NCBI GenBank assembly: GCA_019192545.1
Contig: JAHCMI010000005.1
Location: 62,001-126,000 of the forward strand
DNA: 64,000 bases
Source of the DNA: Rivularia sp. MS3
GTDB lineage: Bacteria > Cyanobacteriota > Cyanobacteriia > Cyanobacteriales > Nostocaceae
Direction: 5' to 3'
A program made the translations under genes and the position numbers. This document shows, piece by piece, positions 1 to 9,649 of the stretch. The notes below the pieces were generated by a model. It searched no databases. It was not told the DNA's origin and was given only the letters and a program-made list of their open reading frames with translations. Within the stretch, counting starts at the first letter, position 1, and the number at the start of each line of letters is the position of its first letter.

Positions 1-613
1 CTTGGTCGCGGGAGGTTGGAGAAGTAATGTTTTTAATAATTTTAATGATATTATCGCTTGTAACTGGTAAATCTGATTCAAAATATTGTTGATACCGTTT
101 ATATAAATGCCAAAAACTATGTTCGCTTTTCATCGTCCTTTTTCTAGTACTAAAATATTCTTTATCTAAAGTTTCTAATACCTGTTTAAAAGTCTTACGC
201 TCGTTCTGATTCGCGTTTTGACCTAAATATTTATCATTCCACTCAAAACATTTTCTAGCAATCAGTTTACCTAATTCACAAGCTTCCTCTTCAGCAGTTT
301 TTAAACCATTTAAATTTGCTGGAATACCTAAAGAAATAAAATATTGCTTTCTACTTCTCCCAGATTTATTTGTATCGCCAGGTTTCAAAGGAAGAGTCGC
401 TCTTAACTGTAGAGTATTTCCTACTTTTTTAATACTTACCTTGCTTTTACTGGCTTTCAGCCTTGCGTTTATTTCTTTCAATTTTTCTTCTATCTTTTTA
501 TCCATATATTCTTGCGTTGCTTTAACTTGATTTTGGGTACCCATATAGCTTCCGTCGGTACTTGCTGGAACTTCAAATTCATCAAACAAATCCTCTTGAT
601 GCACTTGTTTCAT
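1..613 (-). CDS. xisA-like: XisA/XisC-like site-specific recombinase, N-terminal part (cut by window edge)
   Basis: The frame reads from an ATG at 613 to the left edge without a stop, giving 204 residues; the catalytic C-terminal half is outside the window. From memory it closely resembles the start of XisA, the recombinase that excises the nifD element in Anabaena heterocysts: the STDGS stretch near residues 18-22, LRATLPLKPGD near 70-80, RKQYFISLGIPANL near 89-101, and LGKLIARKCFEWNDKYLG near 114-131. These enzymes are phage-integrase-type tyrosine recombinases acting on short direct repeats flanking the element. It lies directly beyond the point where the nifD reading frame breaks and is transcribed in the same direction, as expected for the excisase of the element interrupting nifD. 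XisA versus XisC cannot be separated from this part. The R-H-R-Y catalytic residues cannot be checked here. Confidence 0.9.
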   Translation of the reverse strand, partial: MKQVHQEDLFDEFEVPASTDGSYMGTQNQVKATQEYMDKKIEEKLKEINARLKASKSKVSIKKVGNTLQLRATLPLKPGDTNKSGRSRKQYFISLGIPANLNGLKTAEEEACELGKLIARKCFEWNDKYLGQNANQNERKTFKQVLETLDKEYFSTRKRTMKSEHSFWHLYKRYQQYFESDLPVTSDNIIKIIKNITSPTSRDQ

Positions 614-634
614 CCTAAATATGCCTTAAAAAAT

Positions 635-686
635 AACTGCTTATAGCAAACATTTAACTAAATCAAAATGTTCTCTATAAGCAGTT
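635..686. repeat. Long stem-loop between nifD fragment and xisA-like gene
   Basis: The arms AACTGCTTATAG (635-646) and CTATAAGCAGTT (675-686) are perfect inverted copies. An inner pair AACATTT (649-655) / AAATGTT (666-672) extends the stem with one 2x2 mismatch. It sits inside the presumed element, about 25-50 bp from the nifD breakpoint. It could terminate the truncated nifHD message, shield the recombinase gene from read-through, or bind the recombinase. The sequence does not decide between these. Confidence 0.7.
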
Positions 687-710
687 TAAAATATTTTGCA
701 CTAATTTATT

Positions 711-962
711 TTAACGATAAAACATATTTTTAATCGGACCCCAAACCACACCTTTAGAACCTGCATATGCACAACCACGTGCGGTCATAACACCAGGAAG
801 AGACTTGACGTTAGATTTTACGCCGCAATCACTCTTACCTTCTTCGTGAACGTTGAGGTGCTTAGTACGTCTTTTCTTAGCTTTCTCAGGATAAGCGTCT
901 AAAACTTCGTTAACAAGCTGTTGTCTTTCTTCGACGATGTTTTTCTTATCTGCGGGTGACAT
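711..962 (-). CDS. nifD: NifD (nitrogenase MoFe protein alpha chain), N-terminal fragment interrupted by an element
   Basis: Residues 1-79 match cyanobacterial Nif[51 protein letters not shown]. The frame then leaves the family and stops after NMFYR. Residue Cys63 in RGCAYAG corresponds to the first P-cluster cysteine (Cys62 in Azotobacter vinelandii). The next ligand (Cys88), in the GPVGCG motif, is absent, so the break falls between two P-cluster ligands. Full NifD is about 480-500 residues. The conserved part has no stop or frameshift, which fits a gene rejoined by excision better than a decayed pseudogene. It follows nifH by 143 bp on the same strand, the standard nifHD order. The rest of nifD should lie left of the window, beyond the element. 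Confidence 0.93.
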   Translation of the reverse strand: MSPADKKNIVEERQQLVNEVLDAYPEKAKKRRTKHLNVHEEGKSDCGVKSNVKSLPGVMTARGCAYAGSKGVVWGPIKNMFYR

Positions 963-1033
963 ATTTCTCTGCCTTTTTTACTACTGGTAACTACTTGGGA
1001 TTTTAGGAATAGTAAGAGTTGATTGAAGCATTT

Positions 1034-1089
1034 GGGTAAAGGGTAAAGGGTAAAAGCTAGAATATACAGTTTTACCTTTACCTTTACTC
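1034..1089 (-). repeat. Imperfect stem-loop in the nifH-nifD spacer
   Basis: Three tandem GGGTAAA units (1034-1055) face TTTTACC/TTTACC/TTTACTC (1070-1089) across a 14-nt loop. The arms pair along their length apart from small G bulges. Hairpins between nifH and nifD are known in other diazotrophs and are thought to stabilise the abundant nifH message or dampen read-through; that role here is inference. Confidence 0.5.
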
Positions 1090-1105
1090 AAGACATCATT
1101 TGCTA

Positions 1106-2013
<908 letters not shown>

Positions 2014-3753
2014 ATGAATAAGATTGTAAGACTGCTGATAGCTACATCCGGTACTTTTACTTTTTTAACAAATATTCTTTGTGGAATATCTTTAGCAGAG
2101 GATACTCAATCAGAGCTTAATTTTAAGAAATATGACTTTTGGGTGGAGAAATGTCGATTTCTCAAAGACAACCAACAGTTTAGTGAAGCTCTAAGTGCTT
2201 GCGAACAGGCTATTTCCCTTAAGCCAAAAAAAGATAACATTCAATTATGGTTAGCTCGTGGAGATTTACTATTAAAACTGAATCAATATAGCGAAGCAGT
2301 GGTTTCCTATGATTGGGTTTTGCAAGAAGACAAAAAGAATGTACCAGCGTTAGCTCAAAAATGTCAGGCTTTATTAGGATTGGGTAACTATGAAGGTGCG
2401 CTTGAATCTTGTGATTTAGCGTTAGAAAGAAGAGATAATTGGCAAAACCTTAAGCAAGTAAAAAAATATTGGGGGAATATTCCTCTTGCAAAAGTTTTGT
2501 ATATTAAAGCTTCTGTATTGCGAAGACAGAAAAACTATGATGAAGCGATAACTTTATTTGATGATGCTCTCAAGCAGGATGATAATTTTGCCTTAGCAGA
2601 AGCAGGAAAATGTGGTGTACTTGCAGACCAGAAAATGTATAATGAGGCTTCGCAACTGTGTCAAGCTGCTGTTCAAAAGTTTGAGAATCCCCAGTCAATA
2701 AACGAGCAAGCACAAGAGCAAGCCGACGAACAGAAAAATCAGAATACTATTAACACCCCTGAAGAGACAGATACGAGTAACGCGATTATCTGGTATGAGA
2801 CTGGGAGAGTTTCTCAAAAATTAGGCGAAGCTCAAACAGCTTTAAATTACTTTAATCGAGCTATTCAAATCAACCCGAAATATTCTCAAGCTTTGGCTCG
2901 AAAATCTGAAATTCTCAATCAAATGGGACGCTATCAAGAAGCATTGCAAGAGTGCGAAAGTGCTTTGAAAGGAGATAACCAGTGGAGCGATACCAAGGGT
3001 TTGGCTTATGTATGGTATCAACGCAGTGCAGCACTTTTAGGATTACAGAAGTATCAGGAAGCATTAGCCTCATCGGAAAAGGCGATCGCCATTGACCAAA
3101 AATATGCCGAAGCGTGGAATAATAAGGCTGTCAGCTTATGGAAGTTGGGGCAATATGAAGCCGCAGAAAAAGCGATACACAAGGCAGTTTTATATTATCC
3201 TGGTTCATATTATGCTCAGGGCTATGCTAATCGCGGTAGAATTCTAAGTTCGTTAAATCAATATGAAGACGCTATTCTAGCTTACGAATATGCGAGTACA
3301 AATATCGAAAATTTAGATAGAAAATCGCTTCATGTATTCTGGTTAAACAAAGCTGTAGCAGAAATGCATTTGAATGATTATCAAGCTGCATTAAAATCAG
3401 TTAACTGGTCAATGAAAGAAAAAGAATCATTTGCAGCTTTTTATAATAAGGCCATCATTTTGTCTAGGTTAGGAGATTATGAAAATGCTATCAAAAGTTT
3501 TGACAAAGCAAACGAATTTTTACCAGATAATCATTTAGTTTTAACGGGTAAAGCTATAGCGTTAATGAATACGGGAGAAATCAAAAATTACGAAGATGCA
3601 AAAAGTACTTTTCACAATGCATTAAAGATTATTGATAGAGCTTTAAGAGTTAAACCGAGTTATTCACTTGCTATACAAAAAAGAAAAGAATTAATTACTA
3701 AAATGCAAGAAAATGTGGAAAAATACATGAAAGTACGTCATCAGCTTGAATAA
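2014..3753 (+). CDS. Exported tetratricopeptide-repeat protein
   Basis: The 579-residue protein begins with a plausible signal peptide (hydrophobic core about residues 6-27, then SLAED). The rest is a run of roughly ten TPR-like helical pairs, for example FSEALSACEQAISLKP, YSEAVVSYDWVLQ, ALNYFNRAIQINPKYSQAL, YQEALASSEKAIAIDQKYAEAW and YENAIKSFDKANEFLP. A polar, Q/N/E-rich linker near residues 225-250 separates two TPR blocks. TPR arrays are protein-binding scaffolds; the partner cannot be inferred. It is the first gene right of the broken nifH end and faces the CIS operon convergently, with a strong hairpin between them. It may be unrelated to the CIS. Confidence 0.85.
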   Translation: MNKIVRLLIATSGTFTFLTNILCGISLAEDTQSELNFKKYDFWVEKCRFLKDNQQFSEALSACEQAISLKPKKDNIQLWLARGDLLLKLNQYSEAVVSYDWVLQEDKKNVPALAQKCQALLGLGNYEGALESCDLALERRDNWQNLKQVKKYWGNIPLAKVLYIKASVLRRQKNYDEAITLFDDALKQDDNFALAEAGKCGVLADQKMYNEASQLCQAAVQKFENPQSINEQAQEQADEQKNQNTINTPEETDTSNAIIWYETGRVSQKLGEAQTALNYFNRAIQINPKYSQALARKSEILNQMGRYQEALQECESALKGDNQWSDTKGLAYVWYQRSAALLGLQKYQEALASSEKAIAIDQKYAEAWNNKAVSLWKLGQYEAAEKAIHKAVLYYPGSYYAQGYANRGRILSSLNQYEDAILAYEYASTNIENLDRKSLHVFWLNKAVAEMHLNDYQAALKSVNWSMKEKESFAAFYNKAIILSRLGDYENAIKSFDKANEFLPDNHLVLTGKAIALMNTGEIKNYEDAKSTFHNALKIIDRALRVKPSYSLAIQKRKELITKMQENVEKYMKVRHQLE

Positions 3754-3786
3754 TTGACATGCTTTAATGGTCGGTTGAAAAATTAG

Positions 3787-3830
3787 AAATGAATATTAGT
3801 TGAGTGTCTGTACTTAACTAATATTCATTT
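3787..3830. terminator. Bidirectional terminator hairpin between convergent genes
   Basis: A perfect 15-bp inverted repeat, AAATGAATATTAGTT (3787-3801) and AACTAATATTCATTT (3816-3830), with a 14-nt loop and T-rich flanks on the plus strand. It sits between the stop of the TPR gene (3753) and the stop of the last CIS baseplate gene (3848), as expected for a shared terminator. The stem is AT-rich, so its strength is uncertain. Confidence 0.75.
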
Positions 3831-3847
3831 TATTACAGTTAAAAACT

Positions 3848-4867
3848 TTATGAGGTAGATATCAAAAGTTCGTAAGTAGAAAAGGCTGGTTTTTGTCGTT
3901 CAATAATTTCTTGAATTAATTCTTCATTTAATTGATTGGATGCATCTGTACGCAAGCGAACGACAAAATGATATGGTTTTCCACCACCTAACATGGGATT
4001 GTTATCAAGCTTAACGTCCCCTAAAACCAAACCATCGTTGAAATTTTCCTCAATGCTAATATGTTTTTCGGATTCTGGTAAATGCTCATCTAAAGGTAAG
4101 TCGGTATAGTAATGTAGATATAAGCGCAAACCATGTTTTGTGCCATGCCAACGATAAAGAGTAACCGCATTACGAATTAATCTTCTTTGCTGCCCAATTG
4201 TCCAACGCTCATCTATTTTCCAACCTACCCATTGTGAAAGAAAGGGAAGAAAAGCTTCTGGTGCTGTAAGAGGATCGAAGTAAGCCCATAAAACATCAGT
4301 TGTTTGAACTACTGGATCGAAAGCTTGCTCAAAAATTGAGACGAAGCGTCTAGCTATATCTCTTTCCCCAAATATAGAAGGTAAAAAATCAACGTAAGAA
4401 GTTTGGGGACGAACAAGTAGGTTAAAAATTTGATATTCTACAAGTTGTCTTTGATTTGATGTTTCTAAAAAAACCTGTATTTTAATTTGAAAATCAAGCT
4501 GTAACTGACTTTTCTGATTTAGAGCTTGTTGATTTTCAAAGAAATCTGCTTCTACTTGAAAACTAATAGCTTTATCTACTTTTGTATTGGGTGCAATGTC
4601 AAAAAATCTTTGTCGGTTAAAATTGCACCAGCGAGCGGGATAATCCCCCGATACTTCTATAGAATATCGAAGATTGCGGTTATTGTTTCTATAATTTGTG
4701 TTTTCAACGGTAACTAAAATTTGTTCTGGCTCACCGGGATACAGCCACAAATCTTGATTTGAAGTCTCTTCTCTTCTACTAAATGATACAGATAAGGCTT
4801 CCGATTCAATAGCTTCGGGAAGACGCATCGAAGCTATTTGGATAGCTAAAGGAGGTGTTTGAACCAT
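3848..4867 (-). CDS. cis12-like: CIS baseplate protein, tail protein I type (Cis12/Afp12-like)
   Basis: The 339-residue protein has two parts. Residues about 1-150 look like a beta-rich Ig-like domain (LWLYPGEPEQILVTVENTN). Residues about 155-335 match the phage tail protein I family: FLPSIFGERDIARRFVSIFEQAFDPV, FLPFLSQWVGW and RWHGTKHGLRLYL. In contractile systems this protein is a baseplate wedge partner of the gp6/J-like protein, whose gene lies just upstream (5024-7351). The N-terminal Ig-like extension makes it longer than simple phage tail I proteins and resembles the domains in the membrane proteins at 33736-39145. It is the last gene of the minus-strand CIS run. Confidence 0.82.
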   Translation of the reverse strand: MVQTPPLAIQIASMRLPEAIESEALSVSFSRREETSNQDLWLYPGEPEQILVTVENTNYRNNNRNLRYSIEVSGDYPARWCNFNRQRFFDIAPNTKVDKAISFQVEADFFENQQALNQKSQLQLDFQIKIQVFLETSNQRQLVEYQIFNLLVRPQTSYVDFLPSIFGERDIARRFVSIFEQAFDPVVQTTDVLWAYFDPLTAPEAFLPFLSQWVGWKIDERWTIGQQRRLIRNAVTLYRWHGTKHGLRLYLHYYTDLPLDEHLPESEKHISIEENFNDGLVLGDVKLDNNPMLGGGKPYHFVVRLRTDASNQLNEELIQEIIERQKPAFSTYELLISTS

Positions 4868-4956
4868 TTTTAATTATGACTATTTAGGTTATTATTTGTT
4901 GATTAATATGGAATCTGCTGATTTGTTTTGTTGAGTTTCGCAACCTCACCCCCTCC

Positions 4957-4980
4957 CCCTCTCCAAAACATCGGAGAGGG
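4957..4980. repeat. Intergenic hairpin repeat (CCCTCTCC/GGAGAGGG)
   Basis: A perfect 8-bp stem, CCCTCTCC (4957-4964) and GGAGAGGG (4973-4980), in a C-rich stretch followed by ATGTC. A related hairpin ending in AGAGGGATGTC occurs at 51403-51427, so this is a dispersed repeat. It lies between the genes for the gp6-like and tail-I-like baseplate proteins and might attenuate transcription of the latter. Confidence 0.6.
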
Positions 4981-5023
4981 ATGTCCGCAGTTAATACACG
5001 ATTTTCAATAGTTTCACATGAAA

Positions 5024-7351
5024 TTAATAATCAATAAACTCAACAATATGACCAAAATTTGGTTCCCTGCTTGAATCAAAATTTGGCTGCTCCTGTTGAT
5101 TAATATTGGCTTTTTCCCAAGAAAAAATTATTCCTTCGGAACCCGGATTAATTTCAATTTCTGGGTTGTCTTCATCTTCGGGTATCCATCCTCTGGAAAA
5201 TTTCCATACTCCAAATAGCTGTACATCTCCCACATATTTAATTTCCGGCATTTTCTGACAAACCGCAACGATTTCCGAAGCGTGCAATTTTCTTCCTAAT
5301 TCCCAACCTTCTCCATCAAATCCTCCCATTAAGGGGTTTAAGAATCTGTGTAGAAATGCTTTGATACGGTTTCTAGTTTCTTCATCCTGACTATAATTTT
5401 TCTCTAATAGTACTTTCAATTTAACTCTGACACCTACATAACGGGGTTGCTCAAATCGAACTTGAATACCCAAAGGTTTACGATTATCCATGTAATCGCA
5501 AAGTTCTCGTTTGAGTCGATCGGAAATAACTAAATCGGTGTCTGGGTTAGTTCCGCAAAAGTCATTAATAAAACTTTGAAAATTATTAGGCTCCGGTACT
5601 ATCAACAAACGAACCACACCCGGTGTATTATTTCTTGTACAATGAGCGCGAGCTATTTTTCTAGATACGGCAGCATTCTTAATTATTCTTTCAAAATCTT
5701 CGGGAATTACCGCACATTCGCGGGTACGAAGAATCTGGGGAACTCGGAGTATAGCTTGTTCTAAAGGCTCGCTATCTCTTCCACCAGCAGCATCTTGGTA
5801 ATTAACAACGCTCTTAACATAAGGAATTGCATATTTGAGTACGGTAAGAGTTTCTGCCTTAACATTACCCCGACTTCCTCCACCAGTACGATAAGCTCTC
5901 ATATTGATTTCGGCTCCCGGTGGAGGAACCGCACCATATTGACGCTCTAATGCTTGTACGGTACCGCCTACAGGTTGAATATAAGTTAAATTTCTTTGTC
6001 CGGAGTCATCACGTTTTACAATTACATTGTTTGCTCTATGTCGCTGATATTCTCTTCGTTCGAGAGTTAACTCTCTGAGTTGAGATGGTTCTCTGACTAA
6101 AGGACCAAATTGTACCGTACCAGTTACCGAATCAATAATATAATGTTGGCTGTTTTCGCTGGATTGACCAAAATCTGGAACTTCTTGCCAAATTTGCGGT
6201 TGTTCTCCAGGAACCAGTATTTCAATATATTCTTGCTGTTGAGTTTTTCTATCTAAAATAGGTTTGCTTTGCAGTTCAAAAACTTGACCAGCTTTACCGC
6301 TACTAATTCCTAACACTTCATTTTCTACACGCACGCACTGAGTTGCATTTATAGCACCACCAATCGCACGTACAGATATACCTATAACCGTAGGAGATTC
6401 AAAGTAATATTCTTGTTCGCGACTCGGTGTTACATACAAACAGCGCAGCCAATAACCACTGTAGCTATTATCAGCATCGCTAAATTCATAACTAGGTAAT
6501 CTTTGAGGTAAACGCAGAATCACATCTGCACCATGTTCTAAAGATTGGGTGACACCATCAAAGCTAAAACCTTTAGTTTTGTCGTCATCTTGTTCTAAAT
6601 TTAACCATTTTTCCCCGTTCCAAGCTTGCCATTGTAAAGGAGGATTGTCTGGAAAAATACCAGTAGCTCTAGCAGCATCTCCTTTAAAATTAATTGCGAT
6701 AACGTTACCTGAAATCGTATTTCTCGGTTCTTTGTTTTCTAATTCGTTTTCAAATTCGTTCTCCAAGAAATTACTCTCTAATTCATCTAAAACCAGATAA
6801 AAGCAGTTACCCGGTTGACAATATTCAAATAGTAATAATTCGTCTGTAGTCTCCCATTTATTTCTTTGGGGATTAACTTTAGTGTGAAAATTTTGCGGTG
6901 TATTCTCTGTTTGAGTAGCAGTAAAAAAATGCCGAATCTGAGGATTACCAATGACTAATTGTTCGTTCGTCGTAAAAACAACTGCTTCTTCATTTTCCGT
7001 TCTTATGGTTGCAACTTCCGTACCATAAGGAATCCTCACGGGTTCGGGCTGATCTTTGCTCAAATAAAACGTCAACTCGCAGGTTGCAGGTGTGGGAGCT
7101 TGGAGACGAATTCCCAATAACTCCAAGAAAGTGATGTAGTTGAGTAGAGGAACTTGATTGAACCTGAGCAGCATTTGGTCGGTTAACCATGCAAATAGTT
7201 CAATCAGGGTAATTCCGGGGTCCCCAGGATTATGATTCGTCCATTCCGGACAATAACGGGGAATGCGGAGAATACACTCCTCAACTAAATCCTTGAACTT
7301 GCGATCGTCCAGATTCGGCTTTTCGAGATTGGGTAAAAAATCAAACTTCAT
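5024..7351 (-). CDS. cis11-like: CIS baseplate wedge protein, gp6/J-like (Cis11/Afp11-like)
   Basis: The 775-residue protein begins with the features of eCIS/phage putative baseplate assembly proteins: PNLDDRKFKDLVEECILRIP, WTNHNPGDPGITLIELFAWL and DQMLLRFNQVP. Baseplate J-like character continues in the C-terminal half (AGGRDSEPLEQAILRVPQILRT, RECAVIPEDFERI, VSRKIARAHC, DNRKPLGIQV). It should form the iris of the baseplate with the gp25-like and tail-I-like proteins. Its start overlaps the stop of the gp25-like gene by 4 bp (ATGA), indicating translational coupling. No truncation is seen; length is normal for the eCIS family. Confidence 0.88.
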   Translation of the reverse strand: MKFDFLPNLEKPNLDDRKFKDLVEECILRIPRYCPEWTNHNPGDPGITLIELFAWLTDQMLLRFNQVPLLNYITFLELLGIRLQAPTPATCELTFYLSKDQPEPVRIPYGTEVATIRTENEEAVVFTTNEQLVIGNPQIRHFFTATQTENTPQNFHTKVNPQRNKWETTDELLLFEYCQPGNCFYLVLDELESNFLENEFENELENKEPRNTISGNVIAINFKGDAARATGIFPDNPPLQWQAWNGEKWLNLEQDDDKTKGFSFDGVTQSLEHGADVILRLPQRLPSYEFSDADNSYSGYWLRCLYVTPSREQEYYFESPTVIGISVRAIGGAINATQCVRVENEVLGISSGKAGQVFELQSKPILDRKTQQQEYIEILVPGEQPQIWQEVPDFGQSSENSQHYIIDSVTGTVQFGPLVREPSQLRELTLERREYQRHRANNVIVKRDDSGQRNLTYIQPVGGTVQALERQYGAVPPPGAEINMRAYRTGGGSRGNVKAETLTVLKYAIPYVKSVVNYQDAAGGRDSEPLEQAILRVPQILRTRECAVIPEDFERIIKNAAVSRKIARAHCTRNNTPGVVRLLIVPEPNNFQSFINDFCGTNPDTDLVISDRLKRELCDYMDNRKPLGIQVRFEQPRYVGVRVKLKVLLEKNYSQDEETRNRIKAFLHRFLNPLMGGFDGEGWELGRKLHASEIVAVCQKMPEIKYVGDVQLFGVWKFSRGWIPEDEDNPEIEINPGSEGIIFSWEKANINQQEQPNFDSSREPNFGHIVEFIDY

Positions 7352-7773
7352 ACCAGTTCCCCGGTCGGCGATAGATAAAAGGGATATACTAAACTTCTAA
7401 TTTCCAGTTGATTCTTTGGCTGATAGATAATTTCGATTTCCACCTTGCCTCTAATAGGGTCGGGATTAGTGCGAACTTCCTTTAAAATTATCCGTGGTTC
7501 CCACATTTTCAAAGCTTCTTCTACATATAAACGGATACGTAAAAGAGTTTGAGTATTTAAAGGTTCAAAAACAAGCTCCGATAAACGAGAACCGAAATCT
7601 GGGCGATAAACTCGCTCTCCCAAATCTGTACGGAGAATGATAAGTATGGATTCTTCTAAATTTTTAGTTTCCGAACTGAGTTGAATTCCACCTTGGACGT
7701 TTAACTGTAGGGGGAAAGCAAAGCCAGAACCGATGTAGTCTTGTTCTTCAAGGTATTCAATATATTCAGGCAT
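7348..7773 (-). CDS. cis9-like: CIS baseplate protein gp25-like (Cis9/Afp9-like)
   Basis: The 141-residue protein is a clear gp25/lysozyme-fold baseplate protein. It has YIGSGFAFPLQLNVQGGIQLS at the N-terminus, ESILIILRTDLGERVYRPDFGSRL with the conserved GER...PDFG signature, and an end typical of the family. gp25 proteins join the sheath ring to the baseplate wedge and start sheath polymerisation. The gene overlaps the next baseplate gene by 4 bp. About 166 bp lie between it and the upstream YbjN-like gene. Confidence 0.9.
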   Translation of the reverse strand: MPEYIEYLEEQDYIGSGFAFPLQLNVQGGIQLSSETKNLEESILIILRTDLGERVYRPDFGSRLSELVFEPLNTQTLLRIRLYVEEALKMWEPRIILKEVRTNPDPIRGKVEIEIIYQPKNQLEIRSLVYPFYLSPTGELV

Positions 7774-7939
7774 AATACTGAGTGTCCGCCTGTTAACAGG
7801 GGTATATTACTATGTCGATGGGGGAATGGTGAAGAAACTTTATATATATTTTCAATTTGGGTTTGAATTTTTTCTGGAGAGGAAATAATTGGTAGTTTGG
7901 GTGGAGCAGTAGAGAAATTTTGATATTTGAGTTTTATCA

Positions 7940-8677
7940 TCAATTTTCTACTAACAAAATCGCTTCTTTCACCTCTACCTCTTGTTCAATTACTGCCATA
8001 ATTCCCGGCAAATATTCATCCATCATCATCACGTTGGCGTAAACCATTTGTTTGATTAATGCAAAACTAAGGTTGTCACCTTCTACATCAATGCTGGTTT
8101 TGTAGCGGATTTCGCCGTCGTCGAAATCTAGTTCAAAATTACCAATTATTGTACCGTAGTTAGCGCGGGTAATAAATTCGGCGATCGCCAAGCGTTTATC
8201 TTGGGGAACTGCTTGGGGATAAAGGGAGTAAAAGATAAACTGATTTTCTTCTTCTTTGACTTTAGCAAGGCAAACCCACTCACCGTTTTCGCCTTTGAAA
8301 TTCATGTACAACATGAGTTCATCTTCTTCTTCGACGAATTCCCATTCTTCAGTTTTGAAGAAGTTGAGTACAGCTTTGTAAATAAGTTGGCTACTGGTAG
8401 CATCTGGGTTAAGTTCTTCCCGAGCAGTTTTTGCCCATTCTTGAAAGGTAGTTTCAATGGCATCAATGAATTCAAATGTGGCATTTTGGGTAATAGCCTC
8501 GAATTCTGTTTCTGCTAGTTTTTCAAGAGATTTGGTGATTTCTTCCAGGGTTTCAGTGGAGGTGTCTGAGCTGAGTTCCCCAAATTCGGGTAGGTTTTCT
8601 TTTGCCCAGGTTTCGAGGTAGGTGCGGAGGGTTTGTTGGAGTTGTTCTTCGGAGGAGTCAGATGAAATTTTTACCAT
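7940..8677 (-). CDS. YbjN-like (type III chaperone-fold) protein in the CIS locus
   Basis: The 245-residue acidic protein has a helical N-terminal half (about 1-100, Glu-rich) and a C-terminal half that looks like the YbjN/secretion-chaperone fold: GEWVCLAKVKEEENQFIFYS, RLAIAEFITRANYGTIIGNFELDFDDGEIRYKTSI, and a closing helix with an acidic tail. Such folds bind unfolded protein segments. Its place downstream of the large DUF4157 cargo and a HEAT-repeat protein suggests a cargo chaperone or loading factor; this is inference. An alternative is an unrelated YbjN housekeeping protein, common in cyanobacteria. Confidence 0.6.
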   Translation of the reverse strand: MVKISSDSSEEQLQQTLRTYLETWAKENLPEFGELSSDTSTETLEEITKSLEKLAETEFEAITQNATFEFIDAIETTFQEWAKTAREELNPDATSSQLIYKAVLNFFKTEEWEFVEEEDELMLYMNFKGENGEWVCLAKVKEEENQFIFYSLYPQAVPQDKRLAIAEFITRANYGTIIGNFELDFDDGEIRYKTSIDVEGDNLSFALIKQMVYANVMMMDEYLPGIMAVIEQEVEVKEAILLVEN

Positions 8678-8726
8678 AAAAAATAATAAATCTACAATTA
8701 ATAAATTTTGATTACTGAAAAACTCT

Positions 8727-8903
8727 AGGACTTACGCATTGACAGATAAATCAAAATAGCAGGTATTGTTTTCAAGGCTTATAGCCAGATTTTTTAATCA
8801 TACTTTTGGTGATCGCCGATAAGTAAAAGTGATATATAAAAGCTTGAAACAATGTATTTACGTTAATACACAAGATGACTGTTTTGTACAGTGCGTAACT
8901 CCT
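8727..8903. mobile_element. MITE-like element with inverted ends AGGACTTACGCA / TGCGTAACTCCT
   Basis: AGGACTTACGCA at 8727-8738 and TGCGTAACTCCT ending at 8903 are near-perfect inverted ends (one mismatch) bounding 177 bp without a convincing ORF. Ends of this sequence are familiar from short non-autonomous elements in filamentous cyanobacteria. It occupies most of the 353-bp gap 8678-9030. The rest of that gap shows nothing I can name. Confidence 0.6.
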
Positions 8904-9030
8904 AAACTCTATGTAGACGCTTGGCTCTTAGGCGATTATTTTACTTTCTTAGGAATTGCCGCAACAGGCATATTTGATTGTAGGGTGCTTGTACACTGAT
9001 TGATCTTCAATACTTTTCATTCCAAAGTAT

Positions 9031-9630
9031 TTAAGAATTTCTCAAGTGACAAAGAATATTTTGAGCAAAACTTTTTACATCTTCATCCGAATCTTCTTGA
9101 GAAACTTTTTCTAACAATGGCGCAGTTTCTGTCCAAAGACGATAAGCAATAGCTTGAATTGTAGCTTTACGTAAAAGTGGACTCGTACTTGTTAAATATT
9201 GTTCAAATATACTAAGAGCATCGGAGTCAAAATTAGGAAAACCTACGGCAATTCTTAGTACAGCACGAACAGCATCATCATGTTCTTCAGCTTCAACTGC
9301 CATCTCAAGCAGTTCTTCAGATTCGTAAGCAGGTATTCTTCCCCAAATTTCGGGTAGTAAATCATGGATATTTGATCCACGTAACCAAAGAAAATGAGTC
9401 ATAGTTAATGGATCTTCTACATAGTTGATAGCATTTGCTCGATCTTCAGTAGTCCAAATTTCTTGGTAGGCTTTTTTTATCCCATCTCCTTCGTGAATTT
9501 GTTGGACAAACCAGTTAAGCTGCTCCATTACATTTACAAAGTACTCACGCCCTATATGATCGGGAAGAACCAGAAATATTCCTTCAACTTGGTTGATAAT
9601 AGGTTTTTGTGTCAAAGTCTTTTCCTCCAC
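9031..9630 (-). CDS. HEAT-repeat-like helical protein downstream of the large CIS cargo gene
   Basis: The 199-residue, all-helical protein contains two or three HEAT/ARM-like repeats in residues about 110-195 (EEHDDAVRAVLRIAVGFP, SPLLRKATIQAIAYRLW, SDEDVKSFAQNILCHL). The N-terminal half (HIGREYFVNVMEQLNWF, DPLTMTHFLWLRGSNIHDLL) is not recognised. Its start is only 19 bp after the stop of the 1631-residue cargo gene, so they are likely co-transcribed. A second HEAT protein (15050-15652) also lies downstream of a leader-bearing cargo gene, suggesting a cargo-adaptor or immunity role. Function is inferred from position only. Confidence 0.65.
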   Translation of the reverse strand: MEEKTLTQKPIINQVEGIFLVLPDHIGREYFVNVMEQLNWFVQQIHEGDGIKKAYQEIWTTEDRANAINYVEDPLTMTHFLWLRGSNIHDLLPEIWGRIPAYESEELLEMAVEAEEHDDAVRAVLRIAVGFPNFDSDALSIFEQYLTSTSPLLRKATIQAIAYRLWTETAPLLEKVSQEDSDEDVKSFAQNILCHLRNS

Positions 9631-9649
9631 ACTTGCTTCTCTTCATCTT

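Noticed and set aside
7701-7943. 80-codon minus-strand frame starting with TGATG overlap at the end of the YbjN-like gene
   Set aside because: It overlaps the gp25-like gene by 73 bp in another frame and its product is Pro/Ser-rich without a recognisable pattern. A coupled small gene cannot be fully excluded because of the TGATG junction.
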